From Erysipelotrichaceae bacterium UBA3379 (lineage in GTDB: Bacteria > Bacillota_I > Bacilli_A > Erysipelotrichales > Coprobacillaceae), in contig DEPZ01000018.1 in assembly GCA_002359025.1 (NCBI GenBank), positions 5,078 to 40,802 of the forward strand: a DNA stretch of 35,725 bases. Reading direction: 5' to 3'. The position numbers were made by a program, and so were the translations under genes. This document shows, piece after piece, positions 15,406 through 24,010 of the stretch. Position 1 is the stretch's first letter, and each line of letters opens with the position of its first letter. Under the pieces are notes generated by a model. It had not been told where the DNA came from, made no database searches, and worked only from the letters and a program-made list of their open reading frames with translations.

Positions 15406-17046
15406 ATGAAAGATATAGTTTTTGTAAGTGGGCATAAAAATCCTGATAGTGATTCTATTTGTAGTGCAATAGCATATGCAAATTTATTATTCACTATGGG
15501 ACGCTATAATGCAGTGCCAGTAAGATTAGGAAATGTTAATAAAGAAACAGAATATATTTTAAAAAGATTTCATGTGGAAACACCTGTTTTATTAAAAACA
15601 GTAAAACAAAAAGTTGAAGACTTAGAATATGATAAAGTGACTGTGTTTTCTAAAGAATTAACTTTAAAAACAGCATGGTCTTTAATGAAACAACAAAGTT
15701 TAAAAAGTGCACCAGTATCTGATGATCATAGTCAGTTATTAGGTTTACTTTCAACATCTAATATTATCGAAGGGTATATGGATGAATGGGATAGCCAAAT
15801 TTTAAAGAATGCCAATACACCTATTGAAAATGTTATCGATACATTAGATGCAAGTATTTTATATTTAGATAAAGCATTAAAAACAATTCAAGGTGAAGTA
15901 CATATTGCTGCAATGACTGGAGAAGAAGCCGCAAGACGTATAAATGAAAAAGATGTTGTTATTGTAGGTGGAGATAGAGATGAGGCTGTTATTCATTTAA
16001 TTGAAGAAAAAGTTTCATTAATTATTTTAACAGGATCACTTACAATTAGTGATGAATTATTAAGTCAATGTAAAGAAGCAGGTATTAGTGTTATTTCTAC
16101 GCCTTTTAATTCATTTAAAACTTCACAACAAATTATTCAATCTATTCCAGTAGAATATGTTATGCAAAAAGGTGGTTTAACAACTTTCTCTACTGATGAT
16201 ACTGTAGATTATGTCAAAGAAGTGATGAGTGAAACACGTTATAGAAGCTATCCAGTATTAGACTTTATGGGTAGAGTTGTTGGATCTATTTCTCGTTTCC
16301 AAGTATTGAATGGAATGAGAAAGAAAGTTATTCAAGTGGATCATAATGAAAGAAGTCAAGCTATTGATGGAATTGAAGAAGCTGAAATTCTAGAAATCGT
16401 AGATCATCATAGAGTTGCAGATATTCAAACTGTAGGACCAGTTTTATTTAGAGCTGAACCTGTAGGTTGTACAGCAACGATTGTCGCAAAATGTTATAAA
16501 GAAAATGGTGTTGAGATTCCTCAAGATATGGCTGGATTAATGTTAGGAGCTATCATTAGTGATACATTATTATTTAAATCTCCTACATGCACACCAACTG
16601 ATACAAAGATTGCTAGAGAATTAGCTGCAATTGCCGGTGTGGATATTAAAGAATTTGGTATGGAAATGTTTAAAGCAGGAACTTCATTAGTTGGTAAGAC
16701 TGTTGAAGAAATCTTTAATCAAGACTATAAGAAATTCACATTTGGTGATTTAAGTGTAGGTGTGGCTCAAGTCAATACAATGGATATTGAAGGATTTGCG
16801 CCTTATAAACAAGAAATGTTGGATTATATGAATAATGTTGCTAGAGAAAATCATATGGAATTTACAATGTTATTATTGACTGATGTTATTAATGCAACAA
16901 GTGAAGTTTTGGTTGCAGGAAATAGACCTGATTATGTTGAAACAGCATTTGGTGTTCAATTAGTGGATCACCAAGCAAGCTTACCTGGAGTTATTTCTAG
17001 AAAGAAACAAGTTGTTCCAGTGATTACAGAAGCTCTTACAAAATAG
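15406..17046 (+). CDS. ppaC: manganese-dependent inorganic pyrophosphatase with CBS and DRTGG insert
   Basis: Family II (DHH) pyrophosphatase that hydrolyses pyrophosphate to phosphate in the cytoplasm. It is 546 residues, much longer than the ~310-residue simple form, because a regulatory insert (about 65-310: two CBS halves flanking a DRTGG-type domain) splits the catalytic DHH domain. Metal ligands are seen in GHKNPDSDS (His10, Asp14, Asp16), VDHNE and IVDHHRV; the C-terminal DHHA2 domain carries the late SRKKQV motif. CBS-containing family members are known to be inhibited by AMP/ADP and activated by ATP or diadenosine polyphosphates. The ATG follows GGAAGG. Confidence 0.92.
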   Translation: MKDIVFVSGHKNPDSDSICSAIAYANLLFTMGRYNAVPVRLGNVNKETEYILKRFHVETPVLLKTVKQKVEDLEYDKVTVFSKELTLKTAWSLMKQQSLKSAPVSDDHSQLLGLLSTSNIIEGYMDEWDSQILKNANTPIENVIDTLDASILYLDKALKTIQGEVHIAAMTGEEAARRINEKDVVIVGGDRDEAVIHLIEEKVSLIILTGSLTISDELLSQCKEAGISVISTPFNSFKTSQQIIQSIPVEYVMQKGGLTTFSTDDTVDYVKEVMSETRYRSYPVLDFMGRVVGSISRFQVLNGMRKKVIQVDHNERSQAIDGIEEAEILEIVDHHRVADIQTVGPVLFRAEPVGCTATIVAKCYKENGVEIPQDMAGLMLGAIISDTLLFKSPTCTPTDTKIARELAAIAGVDIKEFGMEMFKAGTSLVGKTVEEIFNQDYKKFTFGDLSVGVAQVNTMDIEGFAPYKQEMLDYMNNVARENHMEFTMLLLTDVINATSEVLVAGNRPDYVETAFGVQLVDHQASLPGVISRKKQVVPVITEALTK

Positions 17047-17049
17047 TAT

Positions 17050-17075
17050 AAAGGAAGCGAAAGGCTTCCTTTTTG
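17050..17075 (+). terminator. intrinsic terminator after the pyrophosphatase gene
   Basis: The 8-bp stem AAGGAAGC/GCTTCCTT (17051-17058 with 17064-17071) has a GAAAG loop and a short T run. Confidence 0.82.
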
Positions 17076-17092
17076 CATAAGGGGGAAGTATT

Positions 17093-17788
17093 GTGAAAGA
17101 GTTGGCTCATAGAGGATATAGTGCATTATATCCAGAAAATACAATGGAAGCTTTTATACAGGCTTATTATAAGGGGTTTGATGGTGTAGAAACAGATGTG
17201 CATATGACAAGAGATGGTCATTTGGTATTAATACATGATGAGAAAATTAATCGTACGAGTGATGGTAAGGGTTATGTGAAAGATATGACTTTAAGTGAGT
17301 TAAGACAGTATAATTTCTGTTATGAAAAGAGTGGACGATATCCTATACCGACATTAAAGGAATTACTAGAATTTATTCAAGATAAAGATTTTTTAGTGAA
17401 TATTGAATTAAAGACAGATGTTATTCATTATGAAGGCATTGAAGAGAAGGTTTATCAAATGGTAAAAGATTATGGGGTAGAGAATCAAATTTATTATTCT
17501 TCTTTCTATTTGCCTTCAGTATTAAAAATAAAGCAGTTAGATCCAGAAGCTTATGTAGGATATTTAATGGAAAAAAATTATAAGAAAAAGACATTAGAAT
17601 TATATACGAATCATATTCAAGCTTATCATCCTAGATATAATTATTTAAATGAGAAAAGAATAAAAGAATTAAAAGAGAATGGTATTTGTATTGGAACATG
17701 GACTGTTCCAAGTAGAAAAGAATATGAAAGATTAAAAGAGTTAGGAGTGGATATAATAATATCAAATGAATATTTAAAGAGAGGTTAA
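17093..17788 (+). CDS. glycerophosphodiester phosphodiesterase
   Basis: Hydrolyses glycerophosphodiesters (deacylated phospholipids) to glycerol-3-phosphate and an alcohol. It is 231 residues with no signal peptide, so cytoplasmic (UgpQ-like). GDPD motifs are LAHRGYSALYPENT at the N terminus, VETDVHMTRDGHLVLIHD with metal and catalytic residues, and NIELK. The start is GTG at 17093, seven bases after a strong GGGGGAAG. The next gene, spoVT, starts immediately after the stop codon, so it may be expressed with the sporulation block. Confidence 0.9.
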   Translation: MKELAHRGYSALYPENTMEAFIQAYYKGFDGVETDVHMTRDGHLVLIHDEKINRTSDGKGYVKDMTLSELRQYNFCYEKSGRYPIPTLKELLEFIQDKDFLVNIELKTDVIHYEGIEEKVYQMVKDYGVENQIYYSSFYLPSVLKIKQLDPEAYVGYLMEKNYKKKTLELYTNHIQAYHPRYNYLNEKRIKELKENGICIGTWTVPSRKEYERLKELGVDIIISNEYLKRG

Positions 17789-18304
17789 ATGATGAAAAAT
17801 ACAGGTGTTGTAAGAAGAATAGATGAATTAGGACGTATTGTTATTCCTAAAGAAATGAGAAAACAATTAATGATGAAAGAAGGAGAGAGTCTTTCTTTCT
17901 TTGTAGAAGATGATGCTATTGTTTTAAAGAAGTTTTCTTCATTAAAACAGCTTAGTCCTATTATTCAAGTTTTATTAGAAGGTTTGTTTCGTAAGTATCA
18001 TAATACGTTTTTATTATGTGATTTAGAAAGAGTATTGGTATGCTCTAGTGATGGTTTGTCTTTTCAAAGAAAACCAATACTAAAAGATTTGGCTTTTTAT
18101 TTAAAAGAATCTAAAGAATGTATAGAAATAATGGAAGAATGGCAAGGAAAACAAAAAGTGACTTTATATCCTTTGTTTTATGAACAAAGATGTGTAGGAA
18201 GTCTGATTATGTTGACAAAACAGACACCGTATTATATGATTGATAAAAGTTTAATAGAGTTTATAAAAGAAGTGATTGAACAGGAGATGATTTCATGCGT
18301 TTAG
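17789..18304 (+). CDS. spoVT: stage V sporulation protein T (AbrB family regulator)
   Basis: A transition-state/forespore regulator, 171 residues (178 in Bacillus). It has an N-terminal AbrB swapped-hairpin DNA-binding domain (about 3-50, TGVVRRIDELGRIVIPKEMR) and a C-terminal GAF-like domain (about 55-170). ATGATG gives two possible starts; the first follows AGAGAGG. In Bacillus SpoVT modulates sigma-G genes and spore quality. The neighbours rqcP, yabP, yabQ and divIC reproduce the Bacillus spoVT region, but yabM and mazG, which lie between spoVT and yabO there, are missing. The stop overlaps the rqcP start. Confidence 0.9.
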   Translation: MMKNTGVVRRIDELGRIVIPKEMRKQLMMKEGESLSFFVEDDAIVLKKFSSLKQLSPIIQVLLEGLFRKYHNTFLLCDLERVLVCSSDGLSFQRKPILKDLAFYLKESKECIEIMEEWQGKQKVTLYPLFYEQRCVGSLIMLTKQTPYYMIDKSLIEFIKEVIEQEMISCV

Positions 18305-18567
18305 ATAAATTTTTAAAAGTCTCAAGAATTATTAAAAGAAGAACTCTTTCTAAGGAATTAAGTGAGTCTTCAAGGGTCAAAGTGAATGGAAAAATTGCAA
18401 AGCCTTCTACTCAATTAAAGATTGGTGATTTGATTGAGATAGAATTTGGAAAGAGTATTTTGGTAGTACGTGTGAAAGAATTAAAGGAACATGTATTAAA
18501 GAATGATAGTGGTATGTTATATGATATCGTAGAAGAAAAGAGAAAAGAAGTGAGTGAACAAGTCTAA
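18295..18567 (+). CDS. rqcP: RNA-binding S4-domain protein RqcP (YabO)
   Basis: A 90-residue protein made almost entirely of an S4 RNA-binding fold (MRLDKFLKVSRIIKRR at the start, VKVNGKIAKPS, IGDLIEIEF). In Bacillus this protein works with RqcH on obstructed 50S subunits to add C-terminal alanine tails during ribosome quality control. It overlaps spoVT by 10 bases, the same neighbourhood as in Bacillus. A terminator begins within its last codons and encloses the stop, separating it from yabP. Confidence 0.9.
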   Translation: MRLDKFLKVSRIIKRRTLSKELSESSRVKVNGKIAKPSTQLKIGDLIEIEFGKSILVVRVKELKEHVLKNDSGMLYDIVEEKRKEVSEQV

Positions 18568-18584
18568 ACTTGTTCATTTTTTCA
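18555..18584 (+). terminator. intrinsic terminator after rqcP
   Basis: The 9-bp stem TGAACAAGT/ACTTGTTCA (18555-18563 with 18568-18576) has a 4-base loop containing the rqcP stop codon and is followed by six T. It implies that yabP and yabQ have their own, probably sporulation-specific, promoter. Confidence 0.83.
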
Positions 18585-18608
18585 TATATGTAGATAGGAG
18601 GTATAAAT

Positions 18609-18899
18609 ATGGATAATAGAATACAGTTTGAAACACCTTATCATCATATATGTTTAAAAGATCGTAAGACATTGGAATTGACTGGAGTGAAGAGAATAGA
18701 GAGCTTTGATTGTTATGAGTTTTTAATTGAAACATCTTTAGGTTATTTGCATATTACGGGTAATGAGTTAACCTTGGTGAGATTAGATCAAGATCAAAAT
18801 GAAGTGAGTATTAAAGGGAATATTGATGGTATGAGTTATGTGTCTGATAAGAAGAAATCACATTCTAAAGAAAAAGTCTTTAATAAATTATTGAAATAA
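18609..18899 (+). CDS. yabP: sporulation protein YabP
   Basis: A 96-residue protein of the YabP/YqfC family: a compact beta-rich domain with LELTGVKRIESFD and LGYLHITGNEL. In Bacillus yabP and yabQ are transcribed by sigma-E in the mother cell, and YabQ is needed for the spore cortex. The ATG follows AGGAGG. It shares one base with the yabQ start. The short gap after the rqcP terminator must hold its promoter; I could not identify convincing sigma-E boxes there. Confidence 0.88.
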   Translation: MDNRIQFETPYHHICLKDRKTLELTGVKRIESFDCYEFLIETSLGYLHITGNELTLVRLDQDQNEVSIKGNIDGMSYVSDKKKSHSKEKVFNKLLK

Positions 18900-19303
18900 T
18901 GGACTTATTTGTACAGCTTCAATGTCTCGTTTATTCTTTTTTCTTTGGATTTATCATGTGTGGTTTGTATCATGTTGTTAATAGGTTTTTGTATGGATTA
19001 TGGAAAGTATTGCGATATGTTGTACAGGTATTGATAGGATTTGCATTTGGCTTTTTATATCATTATGGTTTGGTAAGATTAAATGAAGGGATATTGAGGG
19101 GTTACTTTTTTATATTGATGTTTATGGGGTATATGTTTTATCAAAGATATTATGCTTATTACTTTTTATATATGATTGAAAAATGGGTAAAAATGTTTAA
19201 AAGAATTATTCGCCCTTTTATCTTCTTTTTTTCATTTATTAATGGTATAATGAAAAAAAGCATGAAAAGGGTGAGGAAAAGATGGCGAAAAAAAGAACGA
19301 TAA
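18899..19303 (+). CDS. yabQ: spore cortex biosynthesis protein YabQ
   Basis: A 134-residue membrane protein with four predicted hydrophobic helices and a strongly basic C-terminal tail (KKSMKRVRKRWRKK). Family members sit in the outer forespore membrane and are needed for cortex formation. It starts on the yabP stop (one-base overlap) and overlaps divIC by 22 bases, the same order as in Bacillus. Identification rests on the membrane layout plus this synteny. Confidence 0.85.
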   Translation: MDLFVQLQCLVYSFFFGFIMCGLYHVVNRFLYGLWKVLRYVVQVLIGFAFGFLYHYGLVRLNEGILRGYFFILMFMGYMFYQRYYAYYFLYMIEKWVKMFKRIIRPFIFFFSFINGIMKKSMKRVRKRWRKKER

Positions 19304-19581
19304 AACGTAAATATAGGAAATTGTTAGGATTGGTTTATCTAGGAATATCAGCTATTTTCATTTATACTTTGTGCATAAATGCTTTTCGTGTCATAGATCA
19401 ACAAAAGGAATTAACTCGTCTAGAAGAGAGAAAGACAGAATTAGAAAAAGAAAAGAAAGCTTTATCTCAAGAGGTTGAATTATTAAATGATGATGATTAT
19501 GTTGCACGCTATGCAAGAGATAATTATGTCTTCTCTAAAGACGGAGAAGAGGTTGTCAGATTACCAGAATCTAAGAAATAA
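19282..19581 (+). CDS. divIC: septum formation initiator DivIC (FtsB-like)
   Basis: A 99-residue bitopic division protein: a basic cytoplasmic N terminus (1-14), one membrane helix (about 15-35), then an extracytoplasmic coiled coil (about 38-66, rich in Glu/Lys/Leu) and the conserved ARDNYVFSKDGE segment. DivIC works with FtsL and DivIB at the septum. The ATG follows GGTGAGG inside yabQ. A terminator hairpin encloses its stop codon, ending the block. Confidence 0.92.
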   Translation: MAKKRTIKRKYRKLLGLVYLGISAIFIYTLCINAFRVIDQQKELTRLEERKTELEKEKKALSQEVELLNDDDYVARYARDNYVFSKDGEEVVRLPESKK

Positions 19582-19602
19582 GCTTTCTAAGCTTATTTTT
19601 TT
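19576..19602 (+). terminator. intrinsic terminator after divIC
   Basis: The 9-bp stem AATAAGCTT/AAGCTTATT (19577-19585 with 19589-19597) has a TCT loop and a T run. The stop codon TAA lies in the left arm. Confidence 0.82.
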
Positions 19603-19619
19603 GTATAGGAGGGAAATAT

Positions 19620-20399
19620 ATGCTTGCATCTTTTGATTTTTATATGAAAAAGTTGAACCGTTATAGGGAAATCACAGTTTATTTACCTGATGATTATTAT
19701 CAGACTTCTAAACGTTATCCAGTGTTATATATACAAGATGGTCAGAATGCTTATTTTGATAATTTGTCGTATGCTGGAGTGAGTTGGGGGTTTTTGGATT
19801 ATGCAAGGGTTATGGAGTTAGATCTTATCATGGTTGCTATACCATGTAATGAGGAAGGCTTTAAAAGAATGGATGAATATGGGCCTTGGGTTATTAATGA
19901 TGAATTATCTTTTAAAGAAACGCATCAAGAAGGTTTGCGTATTGGTGGAGAAGGAAAAGATTATATAGATATGATTATTCATGAATTGAAGCCTTATATT
20001 GATCAACGCTTTAGAACAATTCTTGATGATACAGGTTTAGTAGGAAGCTCTATGGGTGGTGTGATTTGTGCATATGCAGCTTTGAATTATCCACATGTTT
20101 TTAAAAGATGTGCGGCATTGTCAACTGCATTTTGGTTTTATATAGATGAGTTTAAAGAGATTATAGAGAGTCATGAATATAGTGATGATTTTCGTTTCTA
20201 TTTTGATTTAGGGGAGTTTGAAGGTTGTGGAGACAGTTTGATGGATGAATGGTATATTGAAAGTAATGACATGATTTATCAAATGTTGAAGCATAAAGTT
20301 AAAAATTTAGAGTATAGGTATTTTGAAGGGGCTTTACATAATGAGGCTCAGTGGAGAGAAAGAGTCCCTATATTTATGGAGTTTTTATATAGAAAATAA
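19620..20399 (+). CDS. alpha/beta-hydrolase, esterase D family
   Basis: A 259-residue cytoplasmic serine hydrolase. The nucleophile elbow GSSMGG places Ser144, and the C-terminal GALHNEAQW gives the likely catalytic His240; YPVLYIQDGQN is the typical early strand of the esterase D/enterochelin-esterase-like family. The ATG follows GGAGGG. It is followed 18 bases later by the two HAD genes. The substrate cannot be told; relatives act on acyl or feruloyl esters and siderophore esters. Confidence 0.85.
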   Translation: MLASFDFYMKKLNRYREITVYLPDDYYQTSKRYPVLYIQDGQNAYFDNLSYAGVSWGFLDYARVMELDLIMVAIPCNEEGFKRMDEYGPWVINDELSFKETHQEGLRIGGEGKDYIDMIIHELKPYIDQRFRTILDDTGLVGSSMGGVICAYAALNYPHVFKRCAALSTAFWFYIDEFKEIIESHEYSDDFRFYFDLGEFEGCGDSLMDEWYIESNDMIYQMLKHKVKNLEYRYFEGALHNEAQWRERVPIFMEFLYRK

Positions 20400-20417
20400 T
20401 GGAGAGGCGGTAAAAGA

Positions 20418-21239
20418 ATGTATCAGTTAATATTATCTGATTTAGATGAGACTTTATTGGTTAATCATCATGTTCCTGAGTATAATCAAAAAGCCATAGA
20501 GAAATTGAAAGAAAAGAATGTGAAATTTGTTCCTGCAACTGGAAGAGCATATAATATGATTCCTGAGATATTAAAAGAAATTGGAACATATGAAGAAGCT
20601 GGGCAATATTCTATTTGTTATAATGGGGGATTGATTGTAGAAAATAAAAATAATCATATTTTAAGGTTTGAAGGTTTATCGTTTGAAGAAACAAAAGCTA
20701 TCTTTGATGCTGGGAAAGATTTAGATGTTTGTGTGATGATTTTTACTTTAGATTGTTGTTATATATTTCATGCAGATCCTGATGAAGTAGCTAGAAAAAC
20801 AGCTCAAAAAGCGCCTTTTCAGGTTGTAGAAGAATATGATATGGAGTTTATAAGAGGTCAGAAGATTGCTAAAATTATCTATGAAAAAAGAGATATGGAT
20901 TATTTGTTGGCAATTGGTGATCAGCTTAAGGATATGGCAGAAGGTCGTTTTGCTTTAAGTTATTCTTCTTATCGTTATTTAGAATTTAATCCTATTGGTG
21001 TAAGTAAGGGCGCAGCTTTAAATTGGTTAGCTGAATACTTAAATATTAATATTTCTAAAACAATAGCTATTGGAGATAACTATAATGATATTTCCATGAT
21101 TGAAGCAGCTGGGCTAGGTGTATGTGTAGCTGGTGGAGATGAGTTTGTAAAAGGAATTGCTGATTATGTTACAGAAGTGGATTATGATCAGGGTGCAGTG
21201 AAAGAAGTTATTGATAAATTTGTATTAGAGGAGAAATAG
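20418..21239 (+). CDS. Cof-type HAD-IIB phosphatase (first of tandem pair)
   Basis: A 273-residue HAD phosphatase with a large C2 cap. Motif I is LSDLDETLL (nucleophile Asp8, acid Asp10), motif II is around VPATGR, and motif IV is IAIGDNYNDISM. Cof-type enzymes remove phosphate from sugar phosphates, FMN or PLP; the substrate is not predictable. It is closely similar to the next gene along its whole length (shared YNGG...ENKNN, RFEGLSF, VSYSS-like YRYLEFN, AIGDNYND), so the two arose by tandem duplication. One base separates them. Confidence 0.92.
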   Translation: MYQLILSDLDETLLVNHHVPEYNQKAIEKLKEKNVKFVPATGRAYNMIPEILKEIGTYEEAGQYSICYNGGLIVENKNNHILRFEGLSFEETKAIFDAGKDLDVCVMIFTLDCCYIFHADPDEVARKTAQKAPFQVVEEYDMEFIRGQKIAKIIYEKRDMDYLLAIGDQLKDMAEGRFALSYSSYRYLEFNPIGVSKGAALNWLAEYLNINISKTIAIGDNYNDISMIEAAGLGVCVAGGDEFVKGIADYVTEVDYDQGAVKEVIDKFVLEEK

Positions 21240-21240
21240 T

Positions 21241-22056
21241 ATGTATAAGTTAATCGCAAGTGACATGGATGAAACATTATTGAATGATCATCATGAAATA
21301 TGTCAAAGAAATATAGATTTGATTTTAAAGGCTAAGGAAAAAGGTGTGAAATTTGTACCTGCAACAGGTAGAGGTTTTATGTCGATACAAAATGATTTAA
21401 AAACTTTGGGTTTATATGATGAAGCAGATGAGTACGTGATTTCTTTTAATGGGGGAGCATTAACTGAGAATAAGAACAATAGACTTATGTTTTTTGAAGG
21501 TTTGTCTTTTGATAAAGTGAAAGAGATTTTTGAGTTTGGTTTAACAAAGGATGTTTGTCAACATATTTATACAAAGGATAAAGTTTATGTGTATAACTTA
21601 TCTGAGTCTGAAGCTGAGCGTATTGAAAAGCAAAAGGTTGATTGTATTATTATGGTAGAAAATACAATGGATTTTTTAAGAGATGAACCTATATCTAAGA
21701 TTTTGTATCAAAATACGGATGTCCCTTATTTAATGAGTTTAGAGCCTGAAATGGAACATATATGGAAGGGTGAATGTGCAGTTAGTTACTCATCTAATCG
21801 ATATATGGAATTTAATAAGATAGGTGTAGATAAAGGGCAAGGGTTAAAGCATTTGGCTGATTTATTGGGTATTGATATAAGTGAAACGATTGCTGTGGGG
21901 GATAATTATAATGATATGAGCATGTTGAAAGTTGCGGGGTTATCTGTAGCGGTCGGTAATGCTGTTGAAGATGTGAAAGAGATGTGTGATGTTGTCACTC
22001 ACTTGGATAATAATGAGGGAGCTATTGCTGAAATTATTGAAAGGTATATATTGTAG
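21241..22056 (+). CDS. Cof-type HAD-IIB phosphatase (second of tandem pair)
   Basis: A 271-residue paralogue of the preceding gene: motif I ASDMDETLL, motif II VPATGRG, motif IV VAVGDNYNDMSM, all catalytic residues present. The cap domain differs most (for example ICQRN versus VPEYNQ near the N terminus, and the 100-170 region), which points to diverged substrate range. The stop codon is one base before the ung start, so esterase, two HAD genes, ung and folC look like one transcription unit. Confidence 0.92.
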   Translation: MYKLIASDMDETLLNDHHEICQRNIDLILKAKEKGVKFVPATGRGFMSIQNDLKTLGLYDEADEYVISFNGGALTENKNNRLMFFEGLSFDKVKEIFEFGLTKDVCQHIYTKDKVYVYNLSESEAERIEKQKVDCIIMVENTMDFLRDEPISKILYQNTDVPYLMSLEPEMEHIWKGECAVSYSSNRYMEFNKIGVDKGQGLKHLADLLGIDISETIAVGDNYNDMSMLKVAGLSVAVGNAVEDVKEMCDVVTHLDNNEGAIAEIIERYIL

Positions 22057-22057
22057 T

Positions 22058-22708
22058 ATGGACTTTAAAACAATTATAAATCATGAAAAAGAGATGCCTT
22101 ATTATAAGGAATTAGAGGCATTTGTTAATAAGGAATATCAAACAAAAACGATTTATCCACCAAGGAATAGAGTTTTTCATTGTTTTAATTTTAAGGATTA
22201 TGAGGATATTAAGGTTGTTATTATTGGTCAAGATCCTTATCATGGAGAACATCAGGCAAATGGATTGGCTTTTAGTGTGGAAAGAGGTATTGCGGTTCCT
22301 CCAAGTCTTGTGAATATTTATAAAGAAGCTCATGATGATGTTGGTATTGATATACCTGCACATGGTGATTTAACGGCTTGGGCTAAACAGGGGGTATTGT
22401 TATTGAATACTGTATTGACTGTTGAGGCACATCGCGCTAATTCTCATAAGGATAAAGGATGGGAAACTTTTACAAATCATATTATTGAAGTATTAAATCA
22501 AAGGGACAAACCGCTTGTGTTCATATTATGGGGTAGACAAGCTATTGATAAAGAAAAGATGATTGATACATCTAAACATTGTGTGATTAAAAGTGTGCAT
22601 CCATCTCCTTTATCAGCTTATAGAGGTTTCTTTGGATCAAGACCATTTTCGCGTGCAAATCAATTTTTGGTAAGTCATGGGATGGAACCAATAGATTGGA
22701 GGATATAA
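22058..22708 (+). CDS. ung: uracil-DNA glycosylase
   Basis: Removes uracil from DNA as the first step of base-excision repair. It is a family 1 UDG of 216 residues, with the water-activating motif GQDPYHG (57-63, Asp59) and the minor-groove loop HPSPLSA (181-187). The start is ATG 22058, matching the usual N terminus (MDFKTIIN); a longer in-frame reading from 21986 would run through the HAD gene and is unlikely. The folC ribosome site lies in its last codons. Confidence 0.96.
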   Translation: MDFKTIINHEKEMPYYKELEAFVNKEYQTKTIYPPRNRVFHCFNFKDYEDIKVVIIGQDPYHGEHQANGLAFSVERGIAVPPSLVNIYKEAHDDVGIDIPAHGDLTAWAKQGVLLLNTVLTVEAHRANSHKDKGWETFTNHIIEVLNQRDKPLVFILWGRQAIDKEKMIDTSKHCVIKSVHPSPLSAYRGFFGSRPFSRANQFLVSHGMEPIDWRI

Positions 22709-22710
22709 TT

Positions 22711-23922
22711 ATGTTTAATGATGTCAGTGAAGCAATTGAATATATTGAATCAAAACGTAGTCATAGAAGTGTAGATGATTTTCGTGAAACTTTAAATCAT
22801 TGTCATATCTTAATGAAACAAAAGAATATGATACATATTGCAGGTACGAATGGGAAAGGTTCTACAGTGAATTATTTACGTAGTATATTAAATGCTCATG
22901 GGTATAAAGTTGGTACATTTACATCACCTTATTTAATCTGTCATAATGATCGTATTCGTATAGATGATGAACCTATTAGTGATGAAGATTTATTAATGTA
23001 TATTAATAAATATTATGATGTTATAGAAAAAGATAATCTTTCTATGTTTGAAATAGATGTTTTAATTATGTTGGCTTATTTTCAAGATAAGGATTTAGAT
23101 TATCGTATTATTGAAACGGGTATTGGGGGATTGAATGATAAAACTAATGTCATTGATCCTATTGTGAGTGCCATTACAAATATTGGAATGGATCATCAAA
23201 GACAACTAGGTGATAGTATTTATGATATTATTAATGAAAAAATGGGGATTATTAAACCTGGTCAGAAGTTTATTACTTCTGAAACAAAAGGAACAATTCT
23301 TGCACGTTTACAAGAGCAATGTGATGTTCAAGAAGCAACAATGTATGTTGTACCAGAATATCAAGTTACAAAGTACCCTTTTAGATTTCATTATCGTGAT
23401 ATGGAATTTACTCTAGAAAACCAAGGCATCTATCAAGTTACAAATGCTCGTTTGGCTTTAACGATTGCTTCTAAGTTAATTACATTGAATCCAGCATTTA
23501 CTATTCCTGCCATTGAAAATATTTCATGGAAAGGGCGCTATGAGACATTAACTTATAAAGATATCAAGGTGGCGATTGATGGAGCTCATAATATACCTGG
23601 GATTAGTGCTTTAATACAAACATTGAAAGTAAAAGATATAGATCATATAGGAATTATTTTTTCTTGTTTAGATGATAAAGATATTAATCCAATGTTAGAT
23701 ATGATGTTGGATCAAGGATATACTGTTTATTTAACGACTTTTAATGATGAGCGTGCAATTGACTTATCTACGATGAAACCACGTCCTGGATTAGTTATTA
23801 TAGATAATTTTGAAGAAGCATTAAAAACTGCTTATATTAAAAAGAATCGTATAGTTATTACTGGATCATTGCATTTTATATCTAAAGTGAGAAAATATTT
23901 AATTGATCAAAATCAAAAATAA
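22711..23922 (+). CDS. folC: folylpolyglutamate synthase / dihydrofolate synthase
   Basis: Adds glutamate to dihydropteroate and/or to reduced folates; Mur-ligase-like ATP-dependent ligase of 403 residues. The P-loop is AGTNGKGST (44-52); other marks are TSPYL, ETGIGG, the TNIGMDH stretch and DGAHN at the C-terminal domain. The start is ATG 22711, preceded by GGAGG; a TTG 15 bases upstream overlaps that ribosome site and is rejected. It begins two bases after the ung stop. Confidence 0.95.
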   Translation: MFNDVSEAIEYIESKRSHRSVDDFRETLNHCHILMKQKNMIHIAGTNGKGSTVNYLRSILNAHGYKVGTFTSPYLICHNDRIRIDDEPISDEDLLMYINKYYDVIEKDNLSMFEIDVLIMLAYFQDKDLDYRIIETGIGGLNDKTNVIDPIVSAITNIGMDHQRQLGDSIYDIINEKMGIIKPGQKFITSETKGTILARLQEQCDVQEATMYVVPEYQVTKYPFRFHYRDMEFTLENQGIYQVTNARLALTIASKLITLNPAFTIPAIENISWKGRYETLTYKDIKVAIDGAHNIPGISALIQTLKVKDIDHIGIIFSCLDDKDINPMLDMMLDQGYTVYLTTFNDERAIDLSTMKPRPGLVIIDNFEEALKTAYIKKNRIVITGSLHFISKVRKYLIDQNQK

Positions 23923-23934
23923 TATAAAAAGTAT

Positions 23935-23987
23935 AAAGAAAGCAGACAGAGATATTTTGTAAGTGAAGCTTGTTTTGCTTTCTTTTA
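23935..23987 (+). terminator. possible terminator between folC and the deoxyribosyltransferase
   Basis: The 10-bp stem AAAGAAAGCA/TGCTTTCTTT (23935-23944 with 23976-23985) ends in T-rich sequence, but its 31-base loop is long for an intrinsic terminator. Confidence 0.4.
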
Positions 23988-24010
23988 TATTAAGGAAAGA
24001 GAGGAAGAAA

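Noticed and set aside
18577..18605. Sigma-E promoter (CATATATG) before yabP
   Set aside because: A sporulation promoter is expected here, but no -35 match sits at the required spacing.
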